NCBI RefSeq assembly: GCF_030137545.1
Contig: NZ_JARUVL010000016.1
Span: 1 to 62,344, forward strand
Length of the DNA: 62,344 bases
Source: Virgibacillus sp. LDC-1
Lineage (GTDB): Bacteria; Bacillota; Bacilli; Bacillales; Amphibacillaceae
Direction: 5' to 3'
Part shown: piece by piece, positions 8,750-18,529 of the stretch
Layout of the letters: each line of letters begins with the position of its first letter
Position numbering within the stretch: position 1 is the first letter of the stretch
The notes under the pieces: model-generated
Told to the model about the DNA's origin: nothing
Database searches by the model: none
Seen by the model: only the letters and a program-made list of their open reading frames with translations
Position numbers and translations under genes: made by a program

Positions 8750-8779
8750 TTGAATTTTTTTCTTTTATAAATGTATAGT
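8750..8779 (+). promoter_or_regulatory. Probable sigma-A promoter of the Ktr gene
   Basis: TTGAAT and TATAGT are separated by 18 bp. No long leader follows, so the cyclic-di-AMP riboswitch found at some Bacillus ktr operons is absent here. Confidence 0.5.
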
Positions 8780-8847
8780 TAAAAGGCAAGGGCATCCTAT
8801 ATCATACAGTAGCTATATTGCATTTTAACGTTAAGGGAGTAATTGTT

Positions 8848-10194
8848 TTGGCCTATTTATTAAGGAAAAATATTTGGAAACCAGCACAAATAATTGTGTT
8901 ATTTTATATTTTAGCTGTGATTGTTTCAACAGCTTTGCTTAGTTTACCAGTGGCGCTAAAGCCTGATGCTTCTTGGTCTTTTGTTGATGTGCTATTTACT
9001 GCGGTAAGTGCGGTAAGTGTTACTGGCCTATCTACTGTTCCTATTGTAGACATGCTTAGTACAACAGGGATCTTTTTCTTTTTATTCATTTTACAATTTG
9101 GCGGAATTGGAATCATGACTTTAGGTACGTTTATTTGGTTAATGGTTGGAAAGAAAATCGGTATGAAGGAAAGACAGTTAATCAAAACGGATCAGAATCA
9201 ATCGAATTTGTCTGGGCTTGTAAAGCTCATGAAGCAAATTTTAGTTATTATATTAATTATAGAATTTTTTGGCGCGTTGGTGTTAGGTACGTATTTTCTG
9301 ACGTATTTCCCAACTTGGCAGGAGGCCTATATGCAAGGGTTGTTTGCATCTGTTAGTGCAACAACGAATGCGGGCTTTGATATTACGGGAAACTCATTAA
9401 TTCCATTTGCGGATGATTATTTTGTTCAAATTGTTACCATTCTGTTATTAACATTAGGTGCAATTGGTTTTCCGGTTTTAATTGAAGTGAAAGACTTTTT
9501 AAAAACTAGAAGTCAAGGTCATTTCCATTTTTCGTTATATACGAAGCTAACAACAGTTACTTTTTTTTCCTTAATGGTCTTTGGAACGGTTATTATTTTA
9601 CTGCTCGAGTTTAATCATTTTTTTGCAGGTAAAAGCTGGCATGAGTCCTTTTTCTACGCTCTGTTTCAATCTTCGACAACGAGAAATGGTGGGTTAGCGA
9701 CGATGGATGTTAATCAATTTTCGGAGCCAACCTTACTGGCACTCTGTTTGCTTATGTTCGTAGGTGCATCGCCTAGCTCTGTTGGAGGCGGGATTCGTAC
9801 GACGACATTTGCTGTTATTCTGCTGCTCATTGTTTCTTTTGCACGAGGAAGTAAGGATGTAAGGGTGTTTGGTCGTGAGCTTCATGAAGAAGATATTCGG
9901 AAATCGGTCGTTGTTGGTTTTCTTGCTTTGCTTATCTGTATGGTGGCGACGATGATTCTTACAGCTACCGAACCTTTCACACTAATGGAAATTATTTTTG
10001 AGGTAAATTCTGCATTTGGTACGACGGGGCTTTCGATGGGGATCACAGCTGATCTAAGTACAGCCGGTAAAATAGTCATTATTGCGTTAATGTTTATCGG
10101 TCGGATCGGAATCTTGTCATTTATTTATCTTTTTAACCGCCGGAGAGAAGAAGCGGCATATCATCTTCCAAAAGAGCGTGTGATTGTAGGATAA
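8848..10194 (+). CDS. Potassium uptake channel, KtrB/KtrD (TrkH) family
   Basis: A 448-residue membrane protein with four M1-P-M2 repeats that forms the ion path of a Ktr system. The four filter segments are visible: S-V-T-G-L-S, S-A-T-T-N-A-G, S-S-T-T-R-N-G-G and F-G-T-T-G-L-S, each with the conserved glycine. I start at the TTG at 8848, eight bases after AAGGGAG; a start at 8818 would lie ahead of that site. No ktrA/ktrC regulatory subunit is adjacent, so the partner must be encoded elsewhere. KtrB versus KtrD cannot be decided. Confidence 0.88.
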   Translation: MAYLLRKNIWKPAQIIVLFYILAVIVSTALLSLPVALKPDASWSFVDVLFTAVSAVSVTGLSTVPIVDMLSTTGIFFFLFILQFGGIGIMTLGTFIWLMVGKKIGMKERQLIKTDQNQSNLSGLVKLMKQILVIILIIEFFGALVLGTYFLTYFPTWQEAYMQGLFASVSATTNAGFDITGNSLIPFADDYFVQIVTILLLTLGAIGFPVLIEVKDFLKTRSQGHFHFSLYTKLTTVTFFSLMVFGTVIILLLEFNHFFAGKSWHESFFYALFQSSTTRNGGLATMDVNQFSEPTLLALCLLMFVGASPSSVGGGIRTTTFAVILLLIVSFARGSKDVRVFGRELHEEDIRKSVVVGFLALLICMVATMILTATEPFTLMEIIFEVNSAFGTTGLSMGITADLSTAGKIVIIALMFIGRIGILSFIYLFNRRREEAAYHLPKERVIVG

Positions 10195-10216
10195 TCTCTA
10201 CATGTGGATAAGCAAC

Positions 10217-10241
10217 TTGGGGAATAAATTATATTCCCCAA
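10217..10241. terminator. Bidirectional hairpin between the Ktr gene and prfC
   Basis: TTGGGGAATA and TATTCCCCAA form a perfect 10-bp stem with a 5-base loop between two convergent genes. The T tracts are poor, so termination strength is uncertain. Confidence 0.5.
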
Positions 10242-10255
10242 ATAGCTAAGCCTCA

Positions 10256-11836
10256 TTATGATTCTTGATTATATTTATTCACTTCAAATAAATCGATCAG
10301 CTCAATCGTTGGATGCTTATCTTGGAACCAACGTAAGGAAAAGTCGTTTTTGAATAAAACAACAGGCTGCCCATCTCTATCCTTTACGAGCATATTTCGC
10401 TCGTCAAAGAGTGTTTCATCCACTTGTTCGGGATTCAACCAGCGAGGAATACGTTCGCCAATTGTTTCCAGCATTACCTCTACGTTGTATTCATTCTTCA
10501 TGCGATATTGAAACACTTCATATTGCAGCTCGCCAACAGCGCCTAGAATAAATGCCTCTGTATGATGTTGCTTAAATAATTGGATAGCACCTTCCTGCAC
10601 AAGCTGCTCAATACCTTTTCGATATTGCTTTGATTTCATTACATTTTTTGCGGTAACTTTTTTAAATTGCTCTGGCGGGAATTGAGGCATTTCATCATAT
10701 TCAAATGTGCGTTTTCCATTAATCAATGTATCGCCAATTCGATAAATATTCGGATCGTAAATGCCGATGATATCGCCAGCATATGCCTCCTCAATCGTAT
10801 CTCTAGACGAAGCTACAAATTGCTGTGATTGAGAGAGCTTCATTTGCTTTCCAGTTCGAGCCAGCTTCACATCCATACCACGCTCGAATTTTCCTGAGCA
10901 TATGCGAAGAAACGCGACACGATCGCGATGTGCTGGGTTCATATTCGCTTGGATCTTAAAGATAAACCCTGAAAAGTCAGGTTCTTCAGGCTGAATGATG
11001 TCTGCCGTTGATCTTCTTGCTCCTGGCGCTGGTGCCATTGAGACAAACGTATCGAAAAACGTTTGGATTCCGAATGGTGCTAATGCACTGCCAAAAAATA
11101 CAGGTGTCTGTTCCCCAGCAAGTACTTCATCTAATGAGAATGCATCTCCAGCTTCCTCGACAAGTGAAAGCTCTTCTTTTGCATCCTGGAAGGTTGGGTT
11201 TGCTGTAAGATCTGAATGATTGTCTAATTCTGTAAATGGAATATAGCTTTCTTCTTCATTGCCATTGAATTGGACAAATTGCTCATGGTGACGGTCAAAA
11301 ATCCCCAGGAATCTTTTGCCCATTCCTGCTGGCCAATTTAAGGGGCAGGTCTCAATGTCTAATACTTCTTCAATTTCCTCAAGCAACGCGAGTGGTTCCT
11401 TTCCTTCACGGTCTAGCTTATTAATAAAAGTAAAGATTGGGATTCCGCGCATCCGGCAAACCTTAAATAATTTTATCGTCTGCGCCTCGATTCCTTTCGT
11501 CGAATCAATGATCATGACGACGCTATCCACCGCAGTTAATGTTCGATACGTATCCTCACTAAAGTCCTCGTGTCCAGGAGTATCTAAAATGTTGATTTGA
11601 TATCCTTGGTAAGGAAAGTTCATCACGCTTGATGTAACGGATATCCCACGCTGTTTTTCAATTTCCATCCAGTCCGAGGTAGCATATTTGCCAGATTTTT
11701 TTCCTTTTACCGTTCCGGCTGAACGAATTAGATTTCCATAAAGTAATAGTTTTTCAGTTAACGTTGTTTTCCCTGCATCGGGGTGAGATATAATTGCAAA
11801 CGTCCTTCGTTTTTTCACTTCATCCTGTAAACGCAT
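10256..11836 (-). CDS. prfC: Peptide chain release factor 3
   Basis: RF3 is a translational GTPase that recycles RF1 and RF2 from the ribosome after termination. The 526-residue protein shows G1 as H-P-D-A-G-K-T-T-L, the switch-I region [12 protein letters not shown]3 as D-T-P-G-H-E-D-F and G4 as N-K-L-D, all with RF3-specific wording. I start at the ATG at 11836, seven bases after the GGAAGG site; the TTG at 11851 overlaps that site. The gene is patchily distributed in Bacillaceae. It appears monocistronic. Confidence 0.94.
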   Translation of the reverse strand: MRLQDEVKKRRTFAIISHPDAGKTTLTEKLLLYGNLIRSAGTVKGKKSGKYATSDWMEIEKQRGISVTSSVMNFPYQGYQINILDTPGHEDFSEDTYRTLTAVDSVVMIIDSTKGIEAQTIKLFKVCRMRGIPIFTFINKLDREGKEPLALLEEIEEVLDIETCPLNWPAGMGKRFLGIFDRHHEQFVQFNGNEEESYIPFTELDNHSDLTANPTFQDAKEELSLVEEAGDAFSLDEVLAGEQTPVFFGSALAPFGIQTFFDTFVSMAPAPGARRSTADIIQPEEPDFSGFIFKIQANMNPAHRDRVAFLRICSGKFERGMDVKLARTGKQMKLSQSQQFVASSRDTIEEAYAGDIIGIYDPNIYRIGDTLINGKRTFEYDEMPQFPPEQFKKVTAKNVMKSKQYRKGIEQLVQEGAIQLFKQHHTEAFILGAVGELQYEVFQYRMKNEYNVEVMLETIGERIPRWLNPEQVDETLFDERNMLVKDRDGQPVVLFKNDFSLRWFQDKHPTIELIDLFEVNKYNQES

Positions 11837-12016
11837 GTTTTTTCCTTCCAATCTATTTAATTTGTCGTTTTCGGTAATTGATACATATTGGAAAGATGAT
11901 TTACATCGGTATAATCTCCTTTATATACGATTTGTTGACACTTTCAAAAGATAGCACGCACCATAGCTTGAAGTCAATCATCACTTAAGGGAAGATGGCA
12001 AATGAACGAGGAACGA

Positions 12017-12424
12017 TTATTTGTCCTGCCGTTCTTTTAAAATATCTTGTATGATCTCGATGTGAAATGCAGCCCACGCTTTTTCACGGAAATGAACGAA
12101 GGTGCTAACGGTTAACAGTATTAAATAAAGACTACAAAAAATAATCCAGAGCATGCTTCCATTCTTAAAGAGCATTTCCTGTATCTTATCCGAAAAAAGG
12201 AAGAACAGCCATGGGATAGCAGAAACGAGAATAGGAATGATACCGGAACCATTATTTTCTTTCACCATCCGGAAATAGATTCGTTTTAATGTTTTACTAT
12301 CCAGCGTTTCATAAAATTGTTGTATTTCCTTTGTTTCTTCTAATAGCTTATGGTGAGAAATCTGATCGGGAGCTTGTTTTAATTGTCGATATAGCTTATG
12401 TACATCCCCACGGAACGAAAACAT
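12017..12424 (-). CDS. Small membrane protein of unknown function
   Basis: I do not recognise this 135-residue protein. A charged, probably helical cytoplasmic N-terminus of about 60 residues is followed by two hydrophobic segments (roughly residues 62-77 and 90-108) and a short amphipathic tail. The coding frame is intact, and the reverse-strand start has a purine-rich AAAGGGGG site upstream. It lies between prfC and the divergent nanoRNase gene, without a clear functional link to either. Confidence 0.6.
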   Translation of the reverse strand: MFSFRGDVHKLYRQLKQAPDQISHHKLLEETKEIQQFYETLDSKTLKRIYFRMVKENNGSGIIPILVSAIPWLFFLFSDKIQEMLFKNGSMLWIIFCSLYLILLTVSTFVHFREKAWAAFHIEIIQDILKERQDK

Positions 12425-12562
12425 CTTCTAACGCACCCCCTTTTTGTAAATGCTGTTTCTTATTTTGTGTGTAATATGGCTGATTATGATATATTTCTTC
12501 AATTCAGCCTATCAGCAATAATTTAACAGTCATCGAACCATACTACTGAGGAGGTGAAAGCA

Positions 12563-13738
12563 TTGTATACATTATTATCACATACGGATCTAGATGGAGT
12601 AGGCTGTGGCGTTCTAGCGAAGCTCACATTTAAAGAGGATGTACGCGTTCGTTATCACTCGGTTGGAAGCATAAATATGCACGTGGAAGCATTTTTGGAA
12701 AAAGCGGATCAAAACACGATGTTATTGATAACGGATTTATCGGTCAATACGGAAAATGAAAGGCGTTTAGAGGCGTATTATCAGTCTGGTGGGAAAGTTA
12801 AATTACTTGATCATCATAAAACATCACTACATTTGCATGCTTATGAATGGGCAACAGTCGTCGTTGCGGATGAAGAAAAAAGAAATACTTCCGCAACATC
12901 TTTATTTTATCAATATTTATTGGATCATCAGTTGCTTAAGGAGACGGAGGCGATAACAGAATTCGTCGAGCTTGTTCGGCAATATGATACATGGGAATGG
13001 GAAGAGAACGCGAACTTTGAAGCGGCCCGCTTAAATTCATTATTCTACCTTGTATCGATTGATGAGTTTGAGGAGAAAATGGTAGAGCGACTTCGAACAC
13101 AAGATCATTTTGCATTTGATATGTTTGAGTCAAAGCTGCTTGATATGGAAGATCAAAAAATAGAGCGGTATATAAGGCGAAAAAGACGGGAGCTTGTTCA
13201 AAAAAAGGTCAAATCAAATTTTGCAGGTATCATACATGCAGAATCCTATCACTCGGAGGTTGGAAATCGGCTTGGAAAAGAGTATCCGCATTTAGATTAC
13301 ATTGTCATTGTTAATATGGGGGCACGACGAGCAGGCTTTCGAACGGTTCATGATAGGATAGATGTGGCGGAAATTGCGGCACGGTTTGGAGGAGGAGGTC
13401 ATGTAAAAGCTGCGGGGTGTCGATTAACAGAAGCGGCGTTTAAGGAGTTTGTTGTCGAAGCATTCCATTTGGATCCCTTGCATGAAGATGCGCAACGTAA
13501 TCGTTTTAACGTGAAAAAGGCATCGTTTGGCACATTGTATCTGACACGGGAAGAGGGGGAATTATTTTTATCTCTATCTGAGGATGGAACATGGAAGATT
13601 GAGCAAAATCATCGTGTGCTGAAGGATCGTTTTGATAGCTTTGAGGCTGGCGAGAGCTATATGAAACGTCATTTCGGAGCATGGCTTGCATCTGATGATA
13701 TATATGTTCAATATTTACAAGCTGCCTTGAAAAGATAG
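12563..13738 (+). CDS. nrnB: DHH/DHHA1 phosphoesterase, NrnB-like nanoRNase
   Basis: A 391-residue protein with the DHH domain motifs H-T-D-L-D-G-V-G (residues 7-14), T-D-L-S and L-L-D-H-H-K-T, and the DHHA1 motif G-G-G-G-H-V-K-A-A-G near residue 270. Length and N-terminal wording fit B. subtilis NrnB (YngD), which degrades 2-5-nt RNA, rather than the shorter NrnA. I start at the TTG at 12563, six bases after a near-perfect GAGGAGGTGA site; the GTG at 12554 lies inside that site. Confidence 0.75.
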   Translation: MYTLLSHTDLDGVGCGVLAKLTFKEDVRVRYHSVGSINMHVEAFLEKADQNTMLLITDLSVNTENERRLEAYYQSGGKVKLLDHHKTSLHLHAYEWATVVVADEEKRNTSATSLFYQYLLDHQLLKETEAITEFVELVRQYDTWEWEENANFEAARLNSLFYLVSIDEFEEKMVERLRTQDHFAFDMFESKLLDMEDQKIERYIRRKRRELVQKKVKSNFAGIIHAESYHSEVGNRLGKEYPHLDYIVIVNMGARRAGFRTVHDRIDVAEIAARFGGGGHVKAAGCRLTEAAFKEFVVEAFHLDPLHEDAQRNRFNVKKASFGTLYLTREEGELFLSLSEDGTWKIEQNHRVLKDRFDSFEAGESYMKRHFGAWLASDDIYVQYLQAALKR

Positions 13739-13766
13739 CAATGATAGTGAACCTGTATACAATAAA

Positions 13767-13797
13767 AAAGACTTCTTCCACTAAGAAAGAAGTCTTT
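13767..13797. terminator. Bidirectional terminator
   Basis: AAAGACTTCTT pairs with AAGAAGTCTTT over 11 bp, with A-rich and T-rich flanks. It serves both the nrnB-like gene and the convergent yugN-like gene. Confidence 0.75.
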
Positions 13798-13809
13798 ACA
13801 CAATTATTT

Positions 13810-14238
13810 TCATGAAATTTCTAGTCGCTCAATTGTTTTTACAATATAGGAAATGGCTTTTTCACCATCTTGTTCCCATTTGCTTTTATCTCGAATGTTT
13901 CCATCAGTGTCTAGCGGTTCCTGAAATTGACTAATCCCTGTTGCGGTAAGTAAGGAATTTTCATCCTTATCTAGTCCAATATTTACGACATGTTTAATAA
14001 CATAAGGGGTGTTAAATTGAATATATGCATCATAATCGTCAAGCAAACCGTTAATCGTATGGAATGGGATTCGTATGTAAATGGTTTCGCCATGTTCCCG
14101 CCATAAGATACCGTCAAAAGAACCTTTATCATATTCCCAATTTCCACAAAGTGTGTATCCATTTGATGTAAACATGTGGTGTGCTGCTCCGAAGTAAGCC
14201 GTTCTTCCTTCAAGCTCTGTCTTTAATTTTAACAACAA
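13810..14238 (-). CDS. YugN-like family protein
   Basis: A 142-residue soluble protein matching the YugN-like family in length and in its pattern: an N-terminal L-E-G segment, the G-N-W-E-Y-D-x-G-S-F-D core, and the R-I-P-F strand. The family is common in Bacillaceae and its function is not known. The start region has a TAGGAGGTAG site on the minus strand. No operon partner is visible. Confidence 0.7.
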   Translation of the reverse strand: MLLKLKTELEGRTAYFGAAHHMFTSNGYTLCGNWEYDKGSFDGILWREHGETIYIRIPFHTINGLLDDYDAYIQFNTPYVIKHVVNIGLDKDENSLLTATGISQFQEPLDTDGNIRDKSKWEQDGEKAISYIVKTIERLEIS

Positions 14239-14318
14239 TATCTACCTCCTATGCACCTATTCCATAATAGAATAAACGGTTAGCGCATAATTTATACGAG
14301 GAAGATAGATAGAAATAA

Positions 14319-14620
14319 AAAAGAGATTGAGACAAAACAAACGTATTTGTATCAAACTCCGAATAATATCATTATAAAAATGGGTTCGCTTTCCTCGGGC
14401 ACGGCCTCAACTAACTCGGAAAATATAGTACGCTTTTCCGAGTGGATTTTTCGACCTGCAGGACGTACTAGCGCAGACGTTGCCACAGGACGTAGGGTTT
14501 TAGTCTGCGTTCCCCTGTTGCTGTTCCCGAAGGAGTCTCACCCATTTCAACTGTTCGATTAATATTCTTTTAATTGTTCGTTTGGATTTTTTGTATGAAA
14601 AAATGTTTGGTCCCAGACTC
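14319..14620. repeat. Interspersed repeat, copy A (long form)
   Basis: The copy is bounded by imperfect inverted ends (GAGATTGAGACAAAAC against GTTTGGTCCCAGACTC). Inside lie the family core words TGGGTTCGCTTTCCTCGGGC, a hairpin with arms ACTCGGAAAA and TTTTCCGAGT, and GGAGTCTCACCCATTTCAAC. It carries an extra stretch of about 60 bp around 14455-14515. It fills most of the 515-bp gap before helD and contains no gene. Confidence 0.75.
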
Positions 14621-14642
14621 GGAATTTACATGCTAATTCAGG

Positions 14643-14671
14643 TTGTCGGATGCCCGAAAACATGGTATACT
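14643..14671 (+). promoter_or_regulatory. Sigma-A promoter of helD
   Basis: TTGTCG and TATACT are separated by 17 bp. The implied 5' leader of about 110 nt contains a perfect AT-rich dyad. Confidence 0.65.
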
Positions 14672-14696
14672 ATTTAAGTTATATGTATTTATATAA

Positions 14697-14726
14697 ATAT
14701 AATATAATTATCCAATTATATTATAT
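14697..14726. promoter_or_regulatory. Perfect AT-only dyad in the helD leader
   Basis: A 13-bp arm ATATAATATAATT is repeated inverted as AATTATATTATAT after the 4 bases ATCC. It could be an operator or a weak RNA hairpin between promoter and start codon. Confidence 0.6.
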
Positions 14727-14753
14727 CAAATTGATTTTCGGAAGTCAACAACG

Positions 14754-17096
14754 ATGCTCAAAAATGTGGAAAAGGGGTTGGATACTACGATGAATCAGGA
14801 TGGTGCCAAGCGTTCAGAGGAACAACAACGATTAGCACAAATTATCGAGGTCATTGACGAGAAAGCAAAAAAGCTATATGGCAGAGCGAGTGGAATTAAG
14901 GGTAGTGTCGTAGAGTTACGGAAGGATTTCTGGGAGGATGTTACGGTTAATCTAGATGATCCAGATGATATCATCGAAACACAGGCAAGTATAAAGCAAC
15001 AAGCAGAGCTATTGTCTGAAAGAGAGCGAACCCACGGAAACATTGCGAAAGAGCTAACTATACTAAAGCGACTAAAAGATAACCCATACTTTGGGCGAAT
15101 TGATTTCTTAGAGGACGGAACGAAAGATGAGGAGAAGGTTTATATTGGAATTGCCTCCCTTATGGATAAAGAGGAAACAGATTTTTTAATTTATGATTGG
15201 CGTGCTCCGATTGCGAGCTTATATTATGATTTTTCTCCAGGAAGGGCTTCCTACCAAACGGTAGATATGGAAATACAAGGAGACATGACCTTAAAAAGAC
15301 AATTCATCATAAGGCAAGGTCAGCTCAAAGGGATGTTCGATACAGGAGTTACGATTGGTGATCACTTACTACAACAAGCATTAGGGAACAATGCGAGTAC
15401 AACGATGAAAAGTATTGTTGCTACGATTCAAAAAGAGCAAAATAAAATTATTCGTAATGAAAAAAGTAAGCGATTAGTTGTACAGGGTGTAGCTGGAAGC
15501 GGAAAAACGTCGGCCGCCTTACAGCGCATTGCTTATTTAATGTACCGTCATCGAGAAGAGCTGCATGCGGATAATGTCGTACTACTTTCTCCTAATCCGT
15601 TATTTTCAAGCTATACGGCGAACGTACTTCCAGAGCTTGGTGAGGCGAATGTGCGCCAGGTTACATTTTTACAACACATCGAATCAAAAGTAACAGAGAA
15701 GGTAACCGTTCAATCTCCATTTCAACAAACAGAGGATCTATTGACGGCGGATGACCAAGAACGAAAAACGCGAAAGAAAATAATCGATTATAAGTCAAGC
15801 CCTGCTTTTAAAGAGCTGCTTGATGATTATTTGCATTCCTTAAAGCAAGAAGGGCTACAATTTAAAAACATTGTCTTTCGCAAGGAGATATTGATCTCGA
15901 AAGAAGCGATAGCGTCTTATTTTTATGGGTTAGATGATCAACTTTTACTTCCAAATAAAATCGAGCTCGTCAGAAAATGGTTGCTTCTGGAATTGCGTCG
16001 TTTTGAAAAGCTGGAAAAAGATAAGGATTGGGTAATGGAGCAAGCGGAGCTATTGGATAAAGCAGACTATTTACAAGCGTATTATTATAATCAGAAGGAA
16101 AATGAGGACGATTTTAGCTTGGAAGAGGATTATCTACGAATTGCGATTGTAAAACGATATTTCTCGAAGCTGAAAAAACAAATTAATCAGCTTGCATTCG
16201 TTCATGTATGGAAAACCTTTAAAGCGTTATTTACGCAGTGGCAACCAGCAATAGCTCCACTTGATTGGCAGGAGATTTCTGAATATACGGTAGCATCACT
16301 TGCGAAGCGACAGCTTTTGTGGGAGGATGCTGCACCATTTGCCTATCTAAAAGGAAATATACTAGGAGATGTGGGTGATCGATCTGTTCGACACCTTGTT
16401 ATTGATGAGGCGCAGGATTATACGGCATTTCATTATGCATACATTGTACAGCAGTTTCCGTATACAAGGATTACATTATTAGGTGATGTGAATCAGGCAA
16501 TCTATGCTAGTACAGCAGAGGAAAATCCGCTAGCTGTAAAGGAAGGAACGAATGATGAACGAATCACGTTAACAAAAAGCTATCGTTCGACAAAGGAAAT
16601 AGTGGAATTCACAAAGTGTTTTGCACCTGGAAAAGAAGAGATTGAGCCTTTTAACCGGCCAGGGAAGAAACCCCTCCTTATCGAAGTGGATAGTGAAGCA
16701 GCTTGGACAAAAGCGATTATTGCGCAAATAAAAGCGCACCAAAGAATTGGTCATGAGACAATCGCGGTTATTTGTAAGTCTCAAAAAGAGAGCGATATGG
16801 TGTATGAAGCACTTTATCCAGCGCTTGCAATAAAGCAAATTAATGAGGAAACATATATCTTTGAAAAAGGCGTGCTCGTGCTTCCTGTTTATTTAGCGAA
16901 GGGAATTGAATTTGATGCGGTTGTCATTCCAAATGCTTCTAGAGTGCAATATGAAAAGGAATCTGACAGATCAATGTTTTATACTGCATGTACCAGAGCA
17001 ATGCACGAACTAACACTATTTTATAGAGGGAAACCAAATCGATTTATAGAAGAAGTACCCCGTAATTTTTATGACACGCACTTAGGTCAATCGTAA
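14754..17096 (+). CDS. helD: HelD-like UvrD/PcrA-family helicase (RNA polymerase recycling)
   Basis: A superfamily 1 ATPase of up to 780 residues. It has an N-terminal coiled-coil arm (residues 15-110), Walker A G-V-A-G-S-G-K-T-S-A near residue 250, Walker B V-I-D-E-A-Q-D-Y near residue 550, L-G-D-V-N-Q-A-I and S-Y-R-S-T motifs, and the late S-M-F-Y-T-A-C-T-R-A motif. Length and the N-terminal arm fit B. subtilis HelD, which binds stalled RNA polymerase and releases it from nucleic acid. Two starts are possible: ATG 14754 with a weak site, or ATG 14790 with AAGGGG twelve bases before it; I favour neither strongly. Confidence 0.85.
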   Translation: MLKNVEKGLDTTMNQDGAKRSEEQQRLAQIIEVIDEKAKKLYGRASGIKGSVVELRKDFWEDVTVNLDDPDDIIETQASIKQQAELLSERERTHGNIAKELTILKRLKDNPYFGRIDFLEDGTKDEEKVYIGIASLMDKEETDFLIYDWRAPIASLYYDFSPGRASYQTVDMEIQGDMTLKRQFIIRQGQLKGMFDTGVTIGDHLLQQALGNNASTTMKSIVATIQKEQNKIIRNEKSKRLVVQGVAGSGKTSAALQRIAYLMYRHREELHADNVVLLSPNPLFSSYTANVLPELGEANVRQVTFLQHIESKVTEKVTVQSPFQQTEDLLTADDQERKTRKKIIDYKSSPAFKELLDDYLHSLKQEGLQFKNIVFRKEILISKEAIASYFYGLDDQLLLPNKIELVRKWLLLELRRFEKLEKDKDWVMEQAELLDKADYLQAYYYNQKENEDDFSLEEDYLRIAIVKRYFSKLKKQINQLAFVHVWKTFKALFTQWQPAIAPLDWQEISEYTVASLAKRQLLWEDAAPFAYLKGNILGDVGDRSVRHLVIDEAQDYTAFHYAYIVQQFPYTRITLLGDVNQAIYASTAEENPLAVKEGTNDERITLTKSYRSTKEIVEFTKCFAPGKEEIEPFNRPGKKPLLIEVDSEAAWTKAIIAQIKAHQRIGHETIAVICKSQKESDMVYEALYPALAIKQINEETYIFEKGVLVLPVYLAKGIEFDAVVIPNASRVQYEKESDRSMFYTACTRAMHELTLFYRGKPNRFIEEVPRNFYDTHLGQS

Positions 17097-17176
17097 AATT
17101 GTGGAATTATTTGGTATAATGGCATCGGACAATCAAATGAAATAACATGGATGAATGATAAAAGGGGAGTGAGCGG

Positions 17177-17941
17177 ATGCCAACGATTAAAGTGAATGAT
17201 GTTCATTTATTTTATGAGGATAGGGGAAGTGGAGAAGCGTTGATTCTGCTTCATGGATTAACAGGAAGTCACCATATGCTGATGCAGGAGCTAGAAAATT
17301 TTCAAGCTGATTTTCGAGTGATCGCCATAGATGCGCGCGGACATGGAAAATCGGATAAGCCTCGTTCTTATACATTAGCTGACCACATTGAGGATGTGAT
17401 TCAATTAATGGATGCATTAGATATACCGGAGGCGAATCTTTTAGGAATGTCAATGGGGACGTATGTAGCCCAAGGAGTAGCAATTGCTGTTCCGGATCGT
17501 ATTAAGAAAATGATTCTTATTTCAGGAAGTACGCATGCAAAAAGTGATGGAACTGGATTATTAGCAGCGCATGCGGATGAAATGGAAGGCTTTACGTTTG
17601 AAGAGCAAATGGCTCACTTGGCAACGCACATTTTTCATCAAATGGACGAGGTTGGAAAATGGTTGCAGCGTTTGCCGGGAGGTTTAACTCCGGAAGAGCA
17701 AGAAGCAGGAGCAAAAGCGTTAGCACAGTTTGACTTTCGTCCGCAGCTGCATACTGTCACCGCTGACACGTTAGTGATAAGCGGAAGGTATGATGGCTTA
17801 AATCCTCCAGAGGAAGGGCAGGAAATTGCAGCACATATCCCTGGAGCGCGGATGGTGGTTTTTGAGCATTCAGGACACGCGCCAAATATTGAAGAAAAAG
17901 AAAAATACATGGAGCTTGTAACAAGCTTTTTGAAACAATGA
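17177..17941 (+). CDS. Alpha/beta hydrolase
   Basis: A 254-residue hydrolase with the oxyanion motif L-L-H-G-L-T-G, the nucleophile elbow G-M-S-M-G (S92), the acid in S-G-R-Y-D-G-L and the histidine in H-S-G-H-A-P-N. The catalytic triad is complete. There is no signal peptide. The substrate is unknown; relatives include esterases and lactonases. An AAGGGGAG site precedes the ATG. A -10-like TATAAT with an extended TG lies at about 17115, so it has its own promoter after helD. Confidence 0.85.
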   Translation: MPTIKVNDVHLFYEDRGSGEALILLHGLTGSHHMLMQELENFQADFRVIAIDARGHGKSDKPRSYTLADHIEDVIQLMDALDIPEANLLGMSMGTYVAQGVAIAVPDRIKKMILISGSTHAKSDGTGLLAAHADEMEGFTFEEQMAHLATHIFHQMDEVGKWLQRLPGGLTPEEQEAGAKALAQFDFRPQLHTVTADTLVISGRYDGLNPPEEGQEIAAHIPGARMVVFEHSGHAPNIEEKEKYMELVTSFLKQ

Positions 17942-17977
17942 GCATTTGCCGGTAGCGCCGGCGGATGCTTATTTTTC
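17941..17977 (+). terminator. Rho-independent terminator
   Basis: A stem containing GCCGG and CCGGC with flanking AGCAT and ATGCT arms is followed by TATTTTT. It directly follows the alpha/beta hydrolase gene. Confidence 0.7.
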
Positions 17978-18029
17978 CTAAGAATTAAAAAGTTATTGCT
18001 AAGTATTTACTATTAATTCAATAAACGGA

Positions 18030-18422
18030 TTATGTATTTTCTATTGACCTCGCAAAGCCTAAGAAGCGGGTGCCTTGAAAGTGAAGCATTCCAACATCAC
18101 CTTCTGCAAGCTGACCAAATTCCTTCCCGGAAATTTTAAATTCTGATCGGTCACCACTATCAAATTCCATTGTTACAAAATATGTCGTAGTTACGTGACC
18201 CATGTTGTTTTCGCCTGAATGAATGTGTCGGTTTACTTTAGTGCGTTTTGTTTTTACAACTGCTGGAACGGTTAATTTTGGCGACTGTTCGTTCTTATTC
18301 CATTGTTTTACTGCTCCGACAGATCGAACGATAATTATTATGATCATAATGACAAAGATAATACCGATAAAAAGCGGGACTATATTAAACATAAAGTCGC
18401 CAGAAGGATTTATATCATTCAT
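18030..18422 (-). CDS. DUF2500-like membrane-anchored protein
   Basis: A 130-residue protein with one N-terminal membrane helix (residues 12-34) and a beta-rich C-terminal domain with the pattern Y-F-V-T-M-E-F-D-S-G-D-R and G-K-E-F-G-Q-L-A-E-G-D-x-G-x-L, matching the DUF2500 family. The function is unknown. I chose the ATG at 18422 because AAAAGGAG precedes it; the upstream frame to 18455 contains that ribosome binding site. Confidence 0.65.
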   Translation of the reverse strand: MNDINPSGDFMFNIVPLFIGIIFVIMIIIIIVRSVGAVKQWNKNEQSPKLTVPAVVKTKRTKVNRHIHSGENNMGHVTTTYFVTMEFDSGDRSEFKISGKEFGQLAEGDVGMLHFQGTRFLGFARSIENT

Positions 18423-18507
18423 AACTGGATTCTCCTTTTGTTCGTGTTTTTTCATTTCGAAAATGAGTGGATATATATGGAATAGTATAGCATAGGATCC
18501 ATTTCCC

Positions 18508-18529
18508 CCTCCTGCAAATTTGCAGGAGG
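18508..18529. repeat. Perfect 22-bp palindrome
   Basis: The 11-bp arm CCTCCTGCAAA is followed at once by its exact reverse complement, and TTTGCAGG words recur nearby at 18534-18541. No T tract follows. It lies in a 323-bp gap between the DUF2500-like gene and brnQ in which I see nothing else apart from the brnQ promoter. Confidence 0.55.

Noticed and set aside
8617-8847. Cyclic-di-AMP (ydaO-type) riboswitch ahead of the Ktr gene.
   Set aside because: The leader after the promoter is under 70 nt and lacks the conserved elements.
14347-14562. 71-codon frame inside repeat copy A.
   Set aside because: It lies within the interspersed repeat and is not open in the other copies.
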